A stretch of DNA of 64,000 nt from Parahoeflea olei (GTDB lineage: Bacteria; Pseudomonadota; Alphaproteobacteria; Rhizobiales; Rhizobiaceae). The DNA lies in the NCBI RefSeq assembly GCF_001703635.1, contig NZ_LQZT01000023.1, positions 308,739-372,738 of the forward strand, written 5' to 3'. Numbering within the stretch: position 1 is the stretch's first letter; each line of letters begins with the position of its first letter. The notes beneath the pieces were generated by a model that searched no databases, was not told the origin of the DNA, and saw nothing but the letters and a program-made list of their open reading frames with translations. Position numbers and translations under genes: made by a program. Shown here one piece after another: positions 1-9,522 of this stretch.

Positions 1-282
1 GGCCCAGTTGCATCCGACATGGCAGCCCCCACCACCGGCCACCAGCGCACCGATCATTTGCGAACCATGCATCTGTGCGAGGTGGCGGCGCATTTCGCGA
101 TCGAGGTGCTGGCGCCGGGCGGCCATTTCCTGGCCAAGACCTTCCAGGGCGGCACCGAGAACGAGTTGCTCACCCTGCTCAAGCAGAACTTCAAGTCGGT
201 CTCGCACATCAAGCCGCCATCCTCGCGCGCCGAATCGGTCGAGATGTTCGTGCTCGCCAAGGGCTTCAAGGGCCGCGACTGA
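1..282 (+). CDS. rlmE: 23S rRNA (uridine2552-2'-O)-methyltransferase RlmE (FtsJ), C-terminal part
   Basis: The 5' end lies outside the window; about 93 C-terminal residues are present. The reading frame opens with [10 protein letters not shown], the conserved SAM-pocket segment of RlmE/FtsJ, then [15 protein letters not shown] with the catalytic lysine and [14 protein letters not shown] with the catalytic glutamate, which together belong to the K-D-K-E tetrad of the family. RlmE methylates the 2'-O of U2552 in the A-loop of 23S rRNA during late assembly of the 50S subunit. The stop is TGA at 280-282. The next gene is on the other strand and converges on it, with about 20 nt between them. Confidence 0.93.
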   Translation, partial: GPVASDMAAPTTGHQRTDHLRTMHLCEVAAHFAIEVLAPGGHFLAKTFQGGTENELLTLLKQNFKSVSHIKPPSSRAESVEMFVLAKGFKGRD

Positions 283-303
283 TCGTTGCCGATTGGCCGG
301 TGA

Positions 304-1728
304 TCAGTTGCGCACCGGCGAGGCAGCGCGCGGGCCCGCGCGCTCGATGCCATGGCCGGAGACGGCTTCGCCGGCGTTTGGCGGCAGCTTCAGGAACGGG
401 ATGATCGCCAGCGCCGTGATCGCGGCGATGATGAAGAAGGCCGCATGGAAGGCGCCGAGCGTGAGTTCCCCGCCATTGTAGCTGCTGACGACGTCGAGAA
501 TGCCGCCCGCCAGCGCCACGCCGATGGCGATCGACACCTGCTGCAGCGCCGAGGTGATCGATGAGGCCTGCGCCGCTTCCGCCTCGCCGATTTCGGCGAA
601 GGTGAGCGCATTGGCGGAGGTGAAGAACATCGAGCGCACCAGCCCGCCCAGGAACAGGATGGTCATGATCACGAGCACGGGTGTCAGCGGCGTGAAGACC
701 CCGTTGATCGCGATCGAGACCGCAGCACCGGCGGCGGCGACCAGAAGCGTGCGGCGGAAGCCGCCGGACTTGAGCACCCGGCGGATGACGAATTTCATCA
801 CGATCGCGCCGGCGGCCGAGGCGAAGGTGATCATGCCCGACTGGAACGGCGACATGCCGAAGCCGAGCTGCAGCATCAAGGGCAAAAGGAACGGCACCGC
901 GCCCGCGCCGATGCGGAACAGGTTGGCCCCCATCAGCGACAGCGCGAAGGTGCGGTTCGAAAACAGTTTTGGGTCGAGCAGCGGCCGCGGGTGCCGCCGG
1001 GCATGGCCGAGATAGGCAACCAGGCAGGCGATGCCCGCAACTGTTGCGGCGAGCCCCCAGACCGGCGGCAGCACCGGCAGGCTGATCACCGACAGCCCGA
1101 AGACGATGCCGGAGGCCGCGGCCCCCGAGAGCAGGAAGCCGACCCAGTCGACCCGGCCCGTCGGCCGGCCGTCATCCTTCGGCAGCACCGTGAGCGCGAA
1201 GACGATGCCGGCGAGCCCGATCGGGATATTGATCAGGAAGATCCAGTGCCAGGTCAGGAACGTCGTCAGGAAACCGCCCACCGGCGGGCCCACCAGCGGC
1301 CCGATCAGCGCCGGGATGGTAAGCCAGGCCATGGCGCTGACCAACTCGGATTTCTCGGTCGAGCGCAACAGCACCAGCCGCCCGACCGGCGTCATCATCG
1401 CCCCGCCCATGCCCTGGAGGAAGCGAGAGACCACGAATTCGACGAGGCTGCCCGAGGCGGCGCAGGCGATCGAGCCCACCAGGAACACGCCGATGGCGAT
1501 CGCGAAGATCCGCCGCGCGCCGAACCGGTCGGCCATCCAGCCGGAGATCGGGATGAACACCGCGAGCGACACCAGATAGGCCGTCAGCGCCAGCTTGAGC
1601 GCGATCGGGCTGGTGTTGATGTCGGCGGCGATCGCCGGCAGGGCGGTTGCGATCACGGTCGAATCCATCTGTTCCATAAACAGGGCGACGGCCAGAACGA
1701 GGGGGATGCGGCGATTCACGAGTGTCAT
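304..1728 (-). CDS. MFS multidrug exporter, DHA2 (14-TM, EmrB/QacA-like) type
   Basis: This is an inner-membrane drug:proton antiporter of about 474 residues. Near the N terminus MEQMDSTVIATALPAIA matches motif D1 of the DHA families, followed by GWMADRFGARRIF (motif A of MFS loop 2-3) and GPLVGPPVGGFL (antiporter motif C). The length and the repeated hydrophobic segments suit 13-14 membrane helices. The start is taken at the ATG at 1728, because the 26 codons upstream encode an Arg-rich stretch without membrane character; no clear Shine-Dalgarno precedes it. It is divergent from the MBL-fold gene at 1918. The substrate cannot be told from sequence. Confidence 0.88.
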   Translation of the reverse strand: MTLVNRRIPLVLAVALFMEQMDSTVIATALPAIAADINTSPIALKLALTAYLVSLAVFIPISGWMADRFGARRIFAIAIGVFLVGSIACAASGSLVEFVVSRFLQGMGGAMMTPVGRLVLLRSTEKSELVSAMAWLTIPALIGPLVGPPVGGFLTTFLTWHWIFLINIPIGLAGIVFALTVLPKDDGRPTGRVDWVGFLLSGAAASGIVFGLSVISLPVLPPVWGLAATVAGIACLVAYLGHARRHPRPLLDPKLFSNRTFALSLMGANLFRIGAGAVPFLLPLMLQLGFGMSPFQSGMITFASAAGAIVMKFVIRRVLKSGGFRRTLLVAAAGAAVSIAINGVFTPLTPVLVIMTILFLGGLVRSMFFTSANALTFAEIGEAEAAQASSITSALQQVSIAIGVALAGGILDVVSSYNGGELTLGAFHAAFFIIAAITALAIIPFLKLPPNAGEAVSGHGIERAGPRAASPVRN

Positions 1729-1917
1729 CCGGTGGGCGGGCACGGCTCTTTTTCGCCTTTTGCGGCCCCCGGTCAAGCACCCGCCGGGCAAAAGCCGCTG
1801 CCGCATCGTTTCCGATCGGTTGACGCAATGTCCATCGCAGCCGGGCGCATGCGTGCATTGCCCGCTGCTCGGTTCGCCCTAGATTCCGTATTCCGGATCA
1901 ACAGGAGGGAATTCGGC

Positions 1918-2892
1918 ATGCATCTATCGAGACGTTCCATCTTCCGGCTGTCGCTCGCCGGTGCCACCTCGCTTGCGGCACCGCAGATTCTCGTGCGTGC
2001 GGCGCAGGCCGAGGTGCCGATGGCCGCCACCAGGCCGGCGGCCTTCAAGCGCTTCACACTCGGCGATTTCGAGATCACCGTGCTCTCGGACGGCCACCGC
2101 ATCGTGCCCGATCCGCGCAAGATCTTCGGCACCGACCAGAGCGAGGAGGATGTGCGCGCGCTGCTCGACAGCAACTACCTGCCCGTCGACAAGATGCAGT
2201 TCACCTTCGCGCCGACGCTCGTCAACACCGGCGAGGAGCTGGTGCTGTTCGACACCGGCAACGGCGAGGGCGGCCGGGAGGGCGGCGTGGGCCGCACCTT
2301 GGCCAATCTCGAGGCGTCCGGCTACAATCCGGGCCAGGTCACCGTCGTGGTGCTGACGCATCTGCATGGCGATCATGTCGGCGGGCTGATGGAAGGCGAC
2401 CAGCCGGCCTTCCCGAATGCGCGCTATGTCACCGGCCAGGTCGAATATGATTTCTGGACCTCGGGAGACCGCATCGGCACCGGCGCCGAGAACGGCCACA
2501 AGACGGTGATGACCAAGGTCGCGCCGCTGGCCGAAAAGATGAGCTTCGTGAAGGACGGCGACAGCGTGGTCTCCGGTATCACCGCCATGGCGGCCTTCGG
2601 CCACACGCCGGGCCACATGATCTATGCGCTCGAATCGGGCGGGCGCAAGCTGCTGCTGACCGCCGATACCGCCAATCATTTCGTGCTGTCGCTGCAGCGG
2701 CCGGACTGGGAGGTGGTGTTCGACACCGACAAGGCGATGGCCGCCAAGACCCGCAAGGCCGTGTTCGACATGATCGCCACCGACCGGCTGCCCTTCATCG
2801 GCTATCACATGCCGTTTCCTTCGGTCGGCTTCGTCGAAAAGGCCGCCGAAGGCTACCGTTTCATCCCCGAGACCTACCAGCTCGATCTGTGA
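1918..2892 (+). CDS. Exported MBL-fold metallohydrolase with Tat signal
   Basis: Protein of 324 aa. The N terminus holds a twin-arginine signal (SRRSIFRLSLAGA, then a hydrophobic stretch and an AQA-type cleavage site near residue 32), so export of the folded enzyme through Tat is expected. The metallo-beta-lactamase zinc motif is intact: THLHGDHVGG with H148, H150, D152 and H153, a later GHTPGHM histidine and the TADTANH aspartate. It resembles the periplasmic hydrolase/lactonase-like branch rather than classical beta-lactamases; the substrate is unknown. A strong AGGAGGG lies just upstream of the ATG. It may share a regulatory region with the divergent MFS gene. Confidence 0.86.
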   Translation: MHLSRRSIFRLSLAGATSLAAPQILVRAAQAEVPMAATRPAAFKRFTLGDFEITVLSDGHRIVPDPRKIFGTDQSEEDVRALLDSNYLPVDKMQFTFAPTLVNTGEELVLFDTGNGEGGREGGVGRTLANLEASGYNPGQVTVVVLTHLHGDHVGGLMEGDQPAFPNARYVTGQVEYDFWTSGDRIGTGAENGHKTVMTKVAPLAEKMSFVKDGDSVVSGITAMAAFGHTPGHMIYALESGGRKLLLTADTANHFVLSLQRPDWEVVFDTDKAMAAKTRKAVFDMIATDRLPFIGYHMPFPSVGFVEKAAEGYRFIPETYQLDL

Positions 2893-2968
2893 GCTGCGGT
2901 TTCGGACCAGCGTGAGAGCCAGAACCCGGGCAGCGATGCCCGGGTTTTGTCGCTCTGCGGCCTGGTGA

Positions 2969-4626
<1,658 letters not shown>

Positions 4627-4627
<1 letters not shown>

Positions 4628-5211
4628 TGAAACGGCTCTGGCCGGGCTGGCTGTTGTGTCTGGCGACAGTCGGCCTGGTCGCCCACATGGTGCTTGTTTC
4701 GGTCCCCGAAATCAGCGCCCTGCTGGGCGGGCTGGCGCTGCCGGATACGGTGCCGCTCGGCTATGACGTCACGGGCGCGCAGGCGCTGCATGCGGCCTTT
4801 GCCGCGGATTTTGCCGAAGCGGCGGCCGCGGGACGGCAAAGCGCTTCGGCCGCCTATGTGGCGCTGCATGCCGGGCAGGATCTCGCCGCCCCGCCGCTGA
4901 TCGCCGCAAGCCTGGCGTTTCTCGCATTCGCCTCGGCGTTTTCGGGTGGAACCTGGGTCCATCCCTCGCGTCCGGGCGGCATCGCCATCGGCCTGGTGCT
5001 GGCGCTGGCCTTCAGCTATCTCGCCAGCGATTTTCTGGAAAACGCGATTGCCGACGCGCTTTTCGGCCCCGCCGCGATGCAGGCGGGTTTCAACCCGTCG
5101 CTTGCGGCGGTGCTCAAGGTCATGACCATCGGCAAGTTCGCAACCCTGATCCTGGCGGGGGTGCTCATCGCAGGCCTGTGGGGTGCCCGCTGGAAACGCG
5201 CCCGCGCCTGA
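4627..5211 (+). CDS. Small integral membrane protein coupled to guaB
   Basis: I do not recognise this 194-aa protein by family. It has an N-terminal hydrophobic segment (LLCLATVGLVAHMVL) and three more candidate membrane helices, around LIAASLAFLAFASA, GIAIGLVLALAFSYLA and FATLILAGVLIAGL, with a basic C-terminal end (KRARA). The ATG overlaps the guaB stop by one base, giving translational coupling; a GTG one codon earlier is also possible. In rhizobial genomes a membrane protein often follows guaB, ahead of MAPEG and rsmB genes, so this may be a lineage-specific companion. No catalytic motif is visible. Confidence 0.75.
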
Positions 5212-5226
5212 GGGCCGCCCGATCTT

Positions 5227-6297
5227 TCAGAGATAAAATGTCCAGCCGGTGGCGGCCGGCGCATCCGGTCGCGTTTCGTCCTGGGCATAGGCGGCGAGCA
5301 CCCAGCTTCCGGCCGTCTCCCGGGCTTCGCCTGCGCCGGCCTTCGCCGTGTCGTCGGCGACAGCCCCTGCAACGGCGTCTGTGGCTCCGTCCCCGGCGGG
5401 CGGCGTCTCGCCGGTCGCATCGGCCTTGCCCGAATGCGCGCCCGCGCGTTCGATCGCGATCTTCGCCTTAGCGAGGTCGGCCTCCTGCTCCGTCGCCGCT
5501 TCGGCAAGGGCGCGGGTGTCGGTCAGCGTGTCGAAGGCCTTGGCGAGCTTGAGGTCGTCTTGGTCCTCGTCCTTGGTCTCCTGATCGACCTCATCATAGG
5601 GCTTGACGTCCTCGATGTCGCGTTGGGTTTCTTCGGCCGATCGCAGGCCCTTGGTCGCATCCTCGAGCCGCTGGCGCACCTTGCTGCCCTCTTCGCCGGC
5701 CAGCGCGTCGGAAATGATCGCGGTGAGCTTGTTGCTCTCCTTTCCGCCGGGGTCGGCAAAGGCTTCGAGGATTTCCTTGGCGCTCATGCCCTTGAGGTCG
5801 AAGCCGACCATCTGTTCGAGATAGCGGGTGATGGTGCGGTCGGTGCTCAGCACGTCCAGGTCCAGCGTCATCAGCATCCGGGTGGCGGTCGCCTGGATCG
5901 ATTGCCGGCCCTCGGTATAGTCCGCGAGCGAGGCCTTGAGGCCTTGGCGGACATCGCCGTCCATTTCCTCGAGACTGTCGGTCAGCGCGGCACTGGCGTG
6001 CGGCGTCTCGGTGTCCGGCGCGTCCGGATTTTCCGCGGCGCCAATCTGCTTGTCCATGTACTGGACCAGGGCGTTGAAGATCTTCGCCTGCACCTCGCTC
6101 GCCCGCTGGTGGTCGCCGAAGTAGAAGTCGTTCAGCTTCTGGGTCGACCGGGTGTCGTAGGCCGGTGTCACGGCAACATTGGGCATGCCGTCGTCACCCG
6201 GCGTTCCCGGTTGCAGCCCGCGTTCCTGATCGCTGACGATCGACTGCATGATGGAAAGGGCCGGGCTCAATGCCGTGGTGGCGGTCGGCAGCATCAT
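5227..6297 (-). CDS. Hypothetical acidic protein of unknown function
   Basis: About 356 aa, with no family I recognise. The N-terminal 60 residues are Thr/Pro/Gly-rich without a charged signal-peptide n-region. The middle (about residues 60-240) is predicted helical and rich in Asp, Glu and Lys, with runs such as KDEDQDDLKLAKAF. The tail is Ala/Gly/Thr-rich and low complexity, ending in GWTFYL. No cysteine and no membrane helix are evident. The start is set at the first of two tandem ATGs (6297, 6294), preceded by GGAACGAG; a GTG at 6342 is possible but has no ribosome site. It is convergent with the guaB unit and divergent from the MAPEG gene. Confidence 0.6.
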   Translation of the reverse strand: MMLPTATTALSPALSIMQSIVSDQERGLQPGTPGDDGMPNVAVTPAYDTRSTQKLNDFYFGDHQRASEVQAKIFNALVQYMDKQIGAAENPDAPDTETPHASAALTDSLEEMDGDVRQGLKASLADYTEGRQSIQATATRMLMTLDLDVLSTDRTITRYLEQMVGFDLKGMSAKEILEAFADPGGKESNKLTAIISDALAGEEGSKVRQRLEDATKGLRSAEETQRDIEDVKPYDEVDQETKDEDQDDLKLAKAFDTLTDTRALAEAATEQEADLAKAKIAIERAGAHSGKADATGETPPAGDGATDAVAGAVADDTAKAGAGEARETAGSWVLAAYAQDETRPDAPAATGWTFYL

Positions 6298-6447
6298 GAT
6301 CTCGTTCCGAAAATCGATAAGACAATTGCGGAAGTCTGCCACCGGGGTGGTTAGGATCCGGTAAATGACCCCGGCGGCCGGCGCTCCAGGCCTGCGGGTC
6401 GGACCTTGTGATCCGCGCCGATCCCCTCTAGGTTCAGCAACTCCTTA

Positions 6448-6888
6448 ATGAACGGAACTGCCCCATCCATGACCCCTTCGCTCGCAATCTTCTGGCCGAT
6501 ACTGGGCCAGGTTCTCCTGACCTATGCCATCTATGTGCTGATGTCGCGCAGGCGGATGAGCGCGATCAAGGCGGGAAAGGCCAGGGCCTCCGATTTCAAG
6601 GTGCCCTCGGTCGAGCCGGAACCGAGTGCCACCGCCGCGCGCGCCCTCGTCAACCAGTTCGAGCTGCCGGTGCTGTTTTATGCGGCCTGCCTGTCGCTCT
6701 ATGTGACCGGCGGGGCAGGGACGGTCGCGGTGGTGGTGGCCTGGGCCTTCGTCGCCGCCCGCGCCGTCCATGCCTATGTGCACGTGACCTCCAACACGGT
6801 GATGCTGCGCCGCCGGCTGTTCATCGCAAGCCTTGCCGTCAACTGCGTGCAGTGGTTGCTGCTGGCCGTGCATATCGCGACCGCCTGA
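6448..6888 (+). CDS. MAPEG-family membrane protein
   Basis: The 146-aa protein has four membrane spans. The signature is the MAPEG (membrane-associated eicosanoid/glutathione metabolism) segment VNQFELPVLFYAACL around residues 68-82, followed by ARAVHAYVHVTSNTVMLR with the Arg/His/Asn pattern of helix 3-4. Family members bind glutathione or act as trimeric glutathione transferases; the bacterial role here is not known. Start codons at 6448 and 6469 are both possible and neither has a good ribosome site. A MAPEG gene near guaB is a common rhizobial arrangement, although here a divergent unknown gene lies between them. Confidence 0.82.
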   Translation: MNGTAPSMTPSLAIFWPILGQVLLTYAIYVLMSRRRMSAIKAGKARASDFKVPSVEPEPSATAARALVNQFELPVLFYAACLSLYVTGGAGTVAVVVAWAFVAARAVHAYVHVTSNTVMLRRRLFIASLAVNCVQWLLLAVHIATA

Positions 6889-6918
6889 CGCCGGAATTCC
6901 TCCGGTCGCAGCCCCGGC

Positions 6919-7878
6919 CTACCAGGCCGGCACTGCGGCAATGTCGGTCCGGTTCCGGCTTTCCCGCCGCGACGACGACCCCGCCATCGCCGACATCGGC
7001 TTTTCCTCCGTCGCCACCGGCGTGATGTTGTCGAGGCTTGCCGCGATATGGCCGCAGATGGCGTTGACCAGCGCGGTCGGCGCGCCGGGGCGCTTCATCA
7101 GGCCGATCTGTGCCGGCTGCAGCGCGGGGAACCCTTCGGCGGGCGAGAGAATCCGCATGCCGGGCCGCACCGCGCATTCGGGCAGCAGCGACACCGCGAG
7201 CCCCGACAGCACCGCCGAGGCCACCACGGTTGCCGACCAGCTGGTGAACAGCACCTGGTAGTCGCGCCCGGCGGAATCGAGCGCGGTGCAGGCCAGGTTG
7301 CGCCAGGCGCAGGAGCGGCGCCCGACCGCGAGCGGGACGATCGGGTCCTCGTGCACGGTGTGGTTCATGGAGGTCACCCAGTAGAGCGGCTCGGTGCGCA
7401 CCACTTCGGAGGTCCGCTCGCGCGGATTGTGGGTCACCAGCGCGACATCGAGTTCGCCGCGAGCGAGCCTGGCGGCGAGTTCGATCGAGGGCTCGCATTC
7501 GATATAGAGTTCCACATTCGGATTGGTCTTGGCGAAACGGGCGATGATGCCGGGCATGTAGCGGTCGGCATAGTCGTCGGGCGTACCGATCCGGATCGAG
7601 CCTTCCAACTGATGGTCGTCGAAGGCGGCGATGGTTTCGTTGTTGAGCCGGATGATGCGCCGCGCATAGCCGAGCATCCGCTCACCATCCTCGCTCAGCC
7701 GGTTGAGCCGGCCGTCGCGGACGAACAGCGTCTTGCCGACCCGCTCCTCCAGCCGCCGCATCTGCATCGATACCGCGCTCTGGGTCTTGAACACCTTGTC
7801 GGCGGCCCGGGTGAAACTGCCGGTGTCGACGATGGCAACGAAGGTCTGCAACTGATCGATATCAAGGGGCGCGGCCAT
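6919..7878 (-). CDS. LysR-family regulator, probably LsrB/VtlR-like
   Basis: A 319-aa LysR-type regulator. Residues 1-65 form the winged helix (LDIDQLQTFVAIVDTGSFTR, then AADKVFKTQSAVSMQMRRLE), and the rest is the effector-binding domain. The DNA-binding part and the segment YQVLFTSWSATVVASAVLS look like the rhizobial LsrB / Brucella VtlR group, from memory of that family and not from a search. Cysteines are present in IECEPS, SCAWRNLAC and PECAV; LsrB is reported to sense redox through cysteines, so they deserve alignment. It is divergent from a DUF1127 gene, and genes of that type are known targets of VtlR, which supports the assignment. Confidence 0.85.
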   Translation of the reverse strand: MAAPLDIDQLQTFVAIVDTGSFTRAADKVFKTQSAVSMQMRRLEERVGKTLFVRDGRLNRLSEDGERMLGYARRIIRLNNETIAAFDDHQLEGSIRIGTPDDYADRYMPGIIARFAKTNPNVELYIECEPSIELAARLARGELDVALVTHNPRERTSEVVRTEPLYWVTSMNHTVHEDPIVPLAVGRRSCAWRNLACTALDSAGRDYQVLFTSWSATVVASAVLSGLAVSLLPECAVRPGMRILSPAEGFPALQPAQIGLMKRPGAPTALVNAICGHIAASLDNITPVATEEKPMSAMAGSSSRRESRNRTDIAAVPAW

Positions 7879-8021
7879 GGGGGCATCCTATCAAAAGTCC
7901 TGATGATAAAGATTAGAAACATTCGCTGGTATGATCAATCGGTTTTTGCGACAGAGATCGCGCACAGACGGTTCCGCGCCGACCGCCCTCTTCATTCGGC
8001 GCTGCTTTCGAGGACATTACA

Positions 8022-8300
8022 ATGAACGCCCGTAATCTTGCTGCCGCCCGGGCGCCCAGCTCCATCAGTGTTGGTCCGGGTTTCCTGCATCTCGTGTCTG
8101 CCGTTGCCGCGCGGACCACGGCACTGGCACGCGCGCTGTTCAACCGACGCCAGCTGGGGAAACTCCACGAGCTTTCGGATCATGAATTGTGCGATATCGG
8201 GCTGACCCGCGACGACCTGCATTTCAACCGGTCGTTTCCCTTCAGCGCCGACCCGACCGCCGAGATCGCCCGCCGCGCGCGGCGCAATACCCTTCGCTGA
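8022..8300 (+). CDS. DUF1127-domain small protein
   Basis: A 92-aa basic protein. The C-terminal half carries the DUF1127 signature: FNRRQLGKLHELSDHELCDIG followed by LTRDDLHF, an arginine-rich helix plus an acidic helix. Short DUF1127 proteins in alphaproteobacteria have been linked to phosphate and carbon metabolism and to RNA turnover, and some are controlled by LsrB/VtlR regulators. Here the gene is divergent from such a regulator, with 143 bp between the two starts. GAGGA lies seven bases before the ATG, and a factor-independent terminator follows 53 nt downstream, so it is probably a single-gene transcript. Confidence 0.85.
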   Translation: MNARNLAAARAPSSISVGPGFLHLVSAVAARTTALARALFNRRQLGKLHELSDHELCDIGLTRDDLHFNRSFPFSADPTAEIARRARRNTLR

Positions 8301-8352
8301 CCGCGCCTTTTGAAGGTTCCCCCGCGGGATGCCGCCCTGTATCCCGCATTTC

Positions 8353-8397
8353 CCCGGCCGCGCGCCGCTCCCCGAGAGCCGCCCGGCCGGGTTTTTT
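8353..8397 (+). terminator. Rho-independent terminator after the DUF1127 gene
   Basis: CCCGGCCG (8353-8360) pairs with CGGCCGGG (8384-8391) and is followed at once by TTTTTT (8392-8397). The loop of about 23 nt can itself pair partly. Direction and T-run fit the plus-strand DUF1127 transcript. Confidence 0.8.
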
Positions 8398-8500
8398 GTG
8401 CGCCCGCGCGGGGCAGGCCGCGCGCGGGAGGTGCAGCGCCGCGCATCCGTCCGGATACGCAAAGGACACTGTAAAACCTTGAATGAATGCATGTCGTTGT

Positions 8501-8524
8501 CGTTCAAATGAATACATTTGAACG
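8501..8524 (-). repeat. 10-bp perfect inverted repeat, likely terminator of the DUF937 gene
   Basis: CGTTCAAATG (8501-8510) and CATTTGAACG (8515-8524) are perfectly complementary around a 4-nt AATA loop. The hairpin starts 10 nt past the stop of the minus-strand DUF937 gene. It lacks a T-run and is AT-rich for this genome, so an operator role is possible, but position favours a transcript end. Confidence 0.5.
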
Positions 8525-8533
8525 CGACAGGCA

Positions 8534-9415
8534 TCAGCGCCGGTTCATGCCCTTGAGATACTGGTCGAAGATCGATTCCATGTTCTTCTGATAGCCCTGC
8601 TGCACGTCCTTGCCCGCCTCGAACATCTTGCCGAACAGGTCGTCATAGGGATTGCGCGCCCGGCCCGAGGGCATGCGGTCGGGTTCGGGCTCCGGCGCGG
8701 GGGCCTTGCGGGCATCTGCCCCGCCCATGGCCCCGCCGAACATGTCCTGGAAGATCTTGCCCAGCGGGTTGTCGTCGAACGGCGTCCCGGACCGCGGCTG
8801 CGGACTGGCTGACTGTCCGCCGCCGAACATGCCTTCGAGGATCTGCCCGAGCGGATTGTCGGACGGCCGCTGCTGGGGCGTGGTCCTGGCGCCGCCCATG
8901 CCCTGGCGCATCATTTCGGCGATCAGCTCGCCGATCGGGTTGGCGCTGCCCATCGCGCCGGCCTGCGCCTGGTGGGCCGGTTGCCCGGTCGCCTGGCCGG
9001 TCGCCTGCTTGAACAGCCCGCCCATGATCGCGGTGGCGAGCACCGGCAGCATCTGCTTGAGGATCTCCTGGCCAATCCCGGTTGCGGCTTCCGCCTGGGC
9101 TGCGACGGCGCGGCTCACCTCCTTGGACCCGAACAGGTGGCCGAGAATGCCGTTGCCTTCCTCCCGCGCCTGCGGCGTGAAGGCTGCCTGCATATTGTCG
9201 AAATAGGCCGCATGCCGCCCGCTCGCCAGCGCCGACAGGAACGCCGATACGTCCATCGGATTGGCGGCATTGCGCTTGAGCCCGGTCGAAAACGCGGGCA
9301 TCAGCGCCGCCATCGCCTGTTCCACCTGGCTTTCGCTCAGCCCGAACTGGGCGGCCATGGCGCGCGCGGCCTCGCCGTTCTGGGCATTCATCATCATGTC
9401 GTAAAGCGGCATCAT
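8534..9415 (-). CDS. DUF937-domain protein with C-terminal NPxG repeats
   Basis: A 293-aa cytoplasmic-looking protein. The N-terminal 130 residues match DUF937 (YDMMMNAQNGEAARAMAAQ; GLSESQVEQAMAALMPAFS), a helical domain found in YidB-like proteins. The C-terminal half contains four copies of a short unit: NPIGELIAEMM, NPLGQILEGMF, NPLGKIFQDMF and NPYDDLFGKMF, separated by Gly/Pro/Gln/Ser-rich linkers of variable length. The start is the first of two tandem ATGs (9415), eight bases after GGAGGAGAG; the upstream ATG at 9433 overlaps that ribosome site and is rejected. Function is unknown. It is transcribed alone. Confidence 0.82.
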   Translation of the reverse strand: MMPLYDMMMNAQNGEAARAMAAQFGLSESQVEQAMAALMPAFSTGLKRNAANPMDVSAFLSALASGRHAAYFDNMQAAFTPQAREEGNGILGHLFGSKEVSRAVAAQAEAATGIGQEILKQMLPVLATAIMGGLFKQATGQATGQPAHQAQAGAMGSANPIGELIAEMMRQGMGGARTTPQQRPSDNPLGQILEGMFGGGQSASPQPRSGTPFDDNPLGKIFQDMFGGAMGGADARKAPAPEPEPDRMPSGRARNPYDDLFGKMFEAGKDVQQGYQKNMESIFDQYLKGMNRR

Positions 9416-9522
9416 CGGTCGTCTCTCCTCCATCCCTTGCGGGGTCGGGAAAAGACTATACCGCCGGGCCGGGCGTGCCTAGGGTCGTCCGCCGATCGGC
9501 GGCAGAGGGGCGCGCGTGCAGC

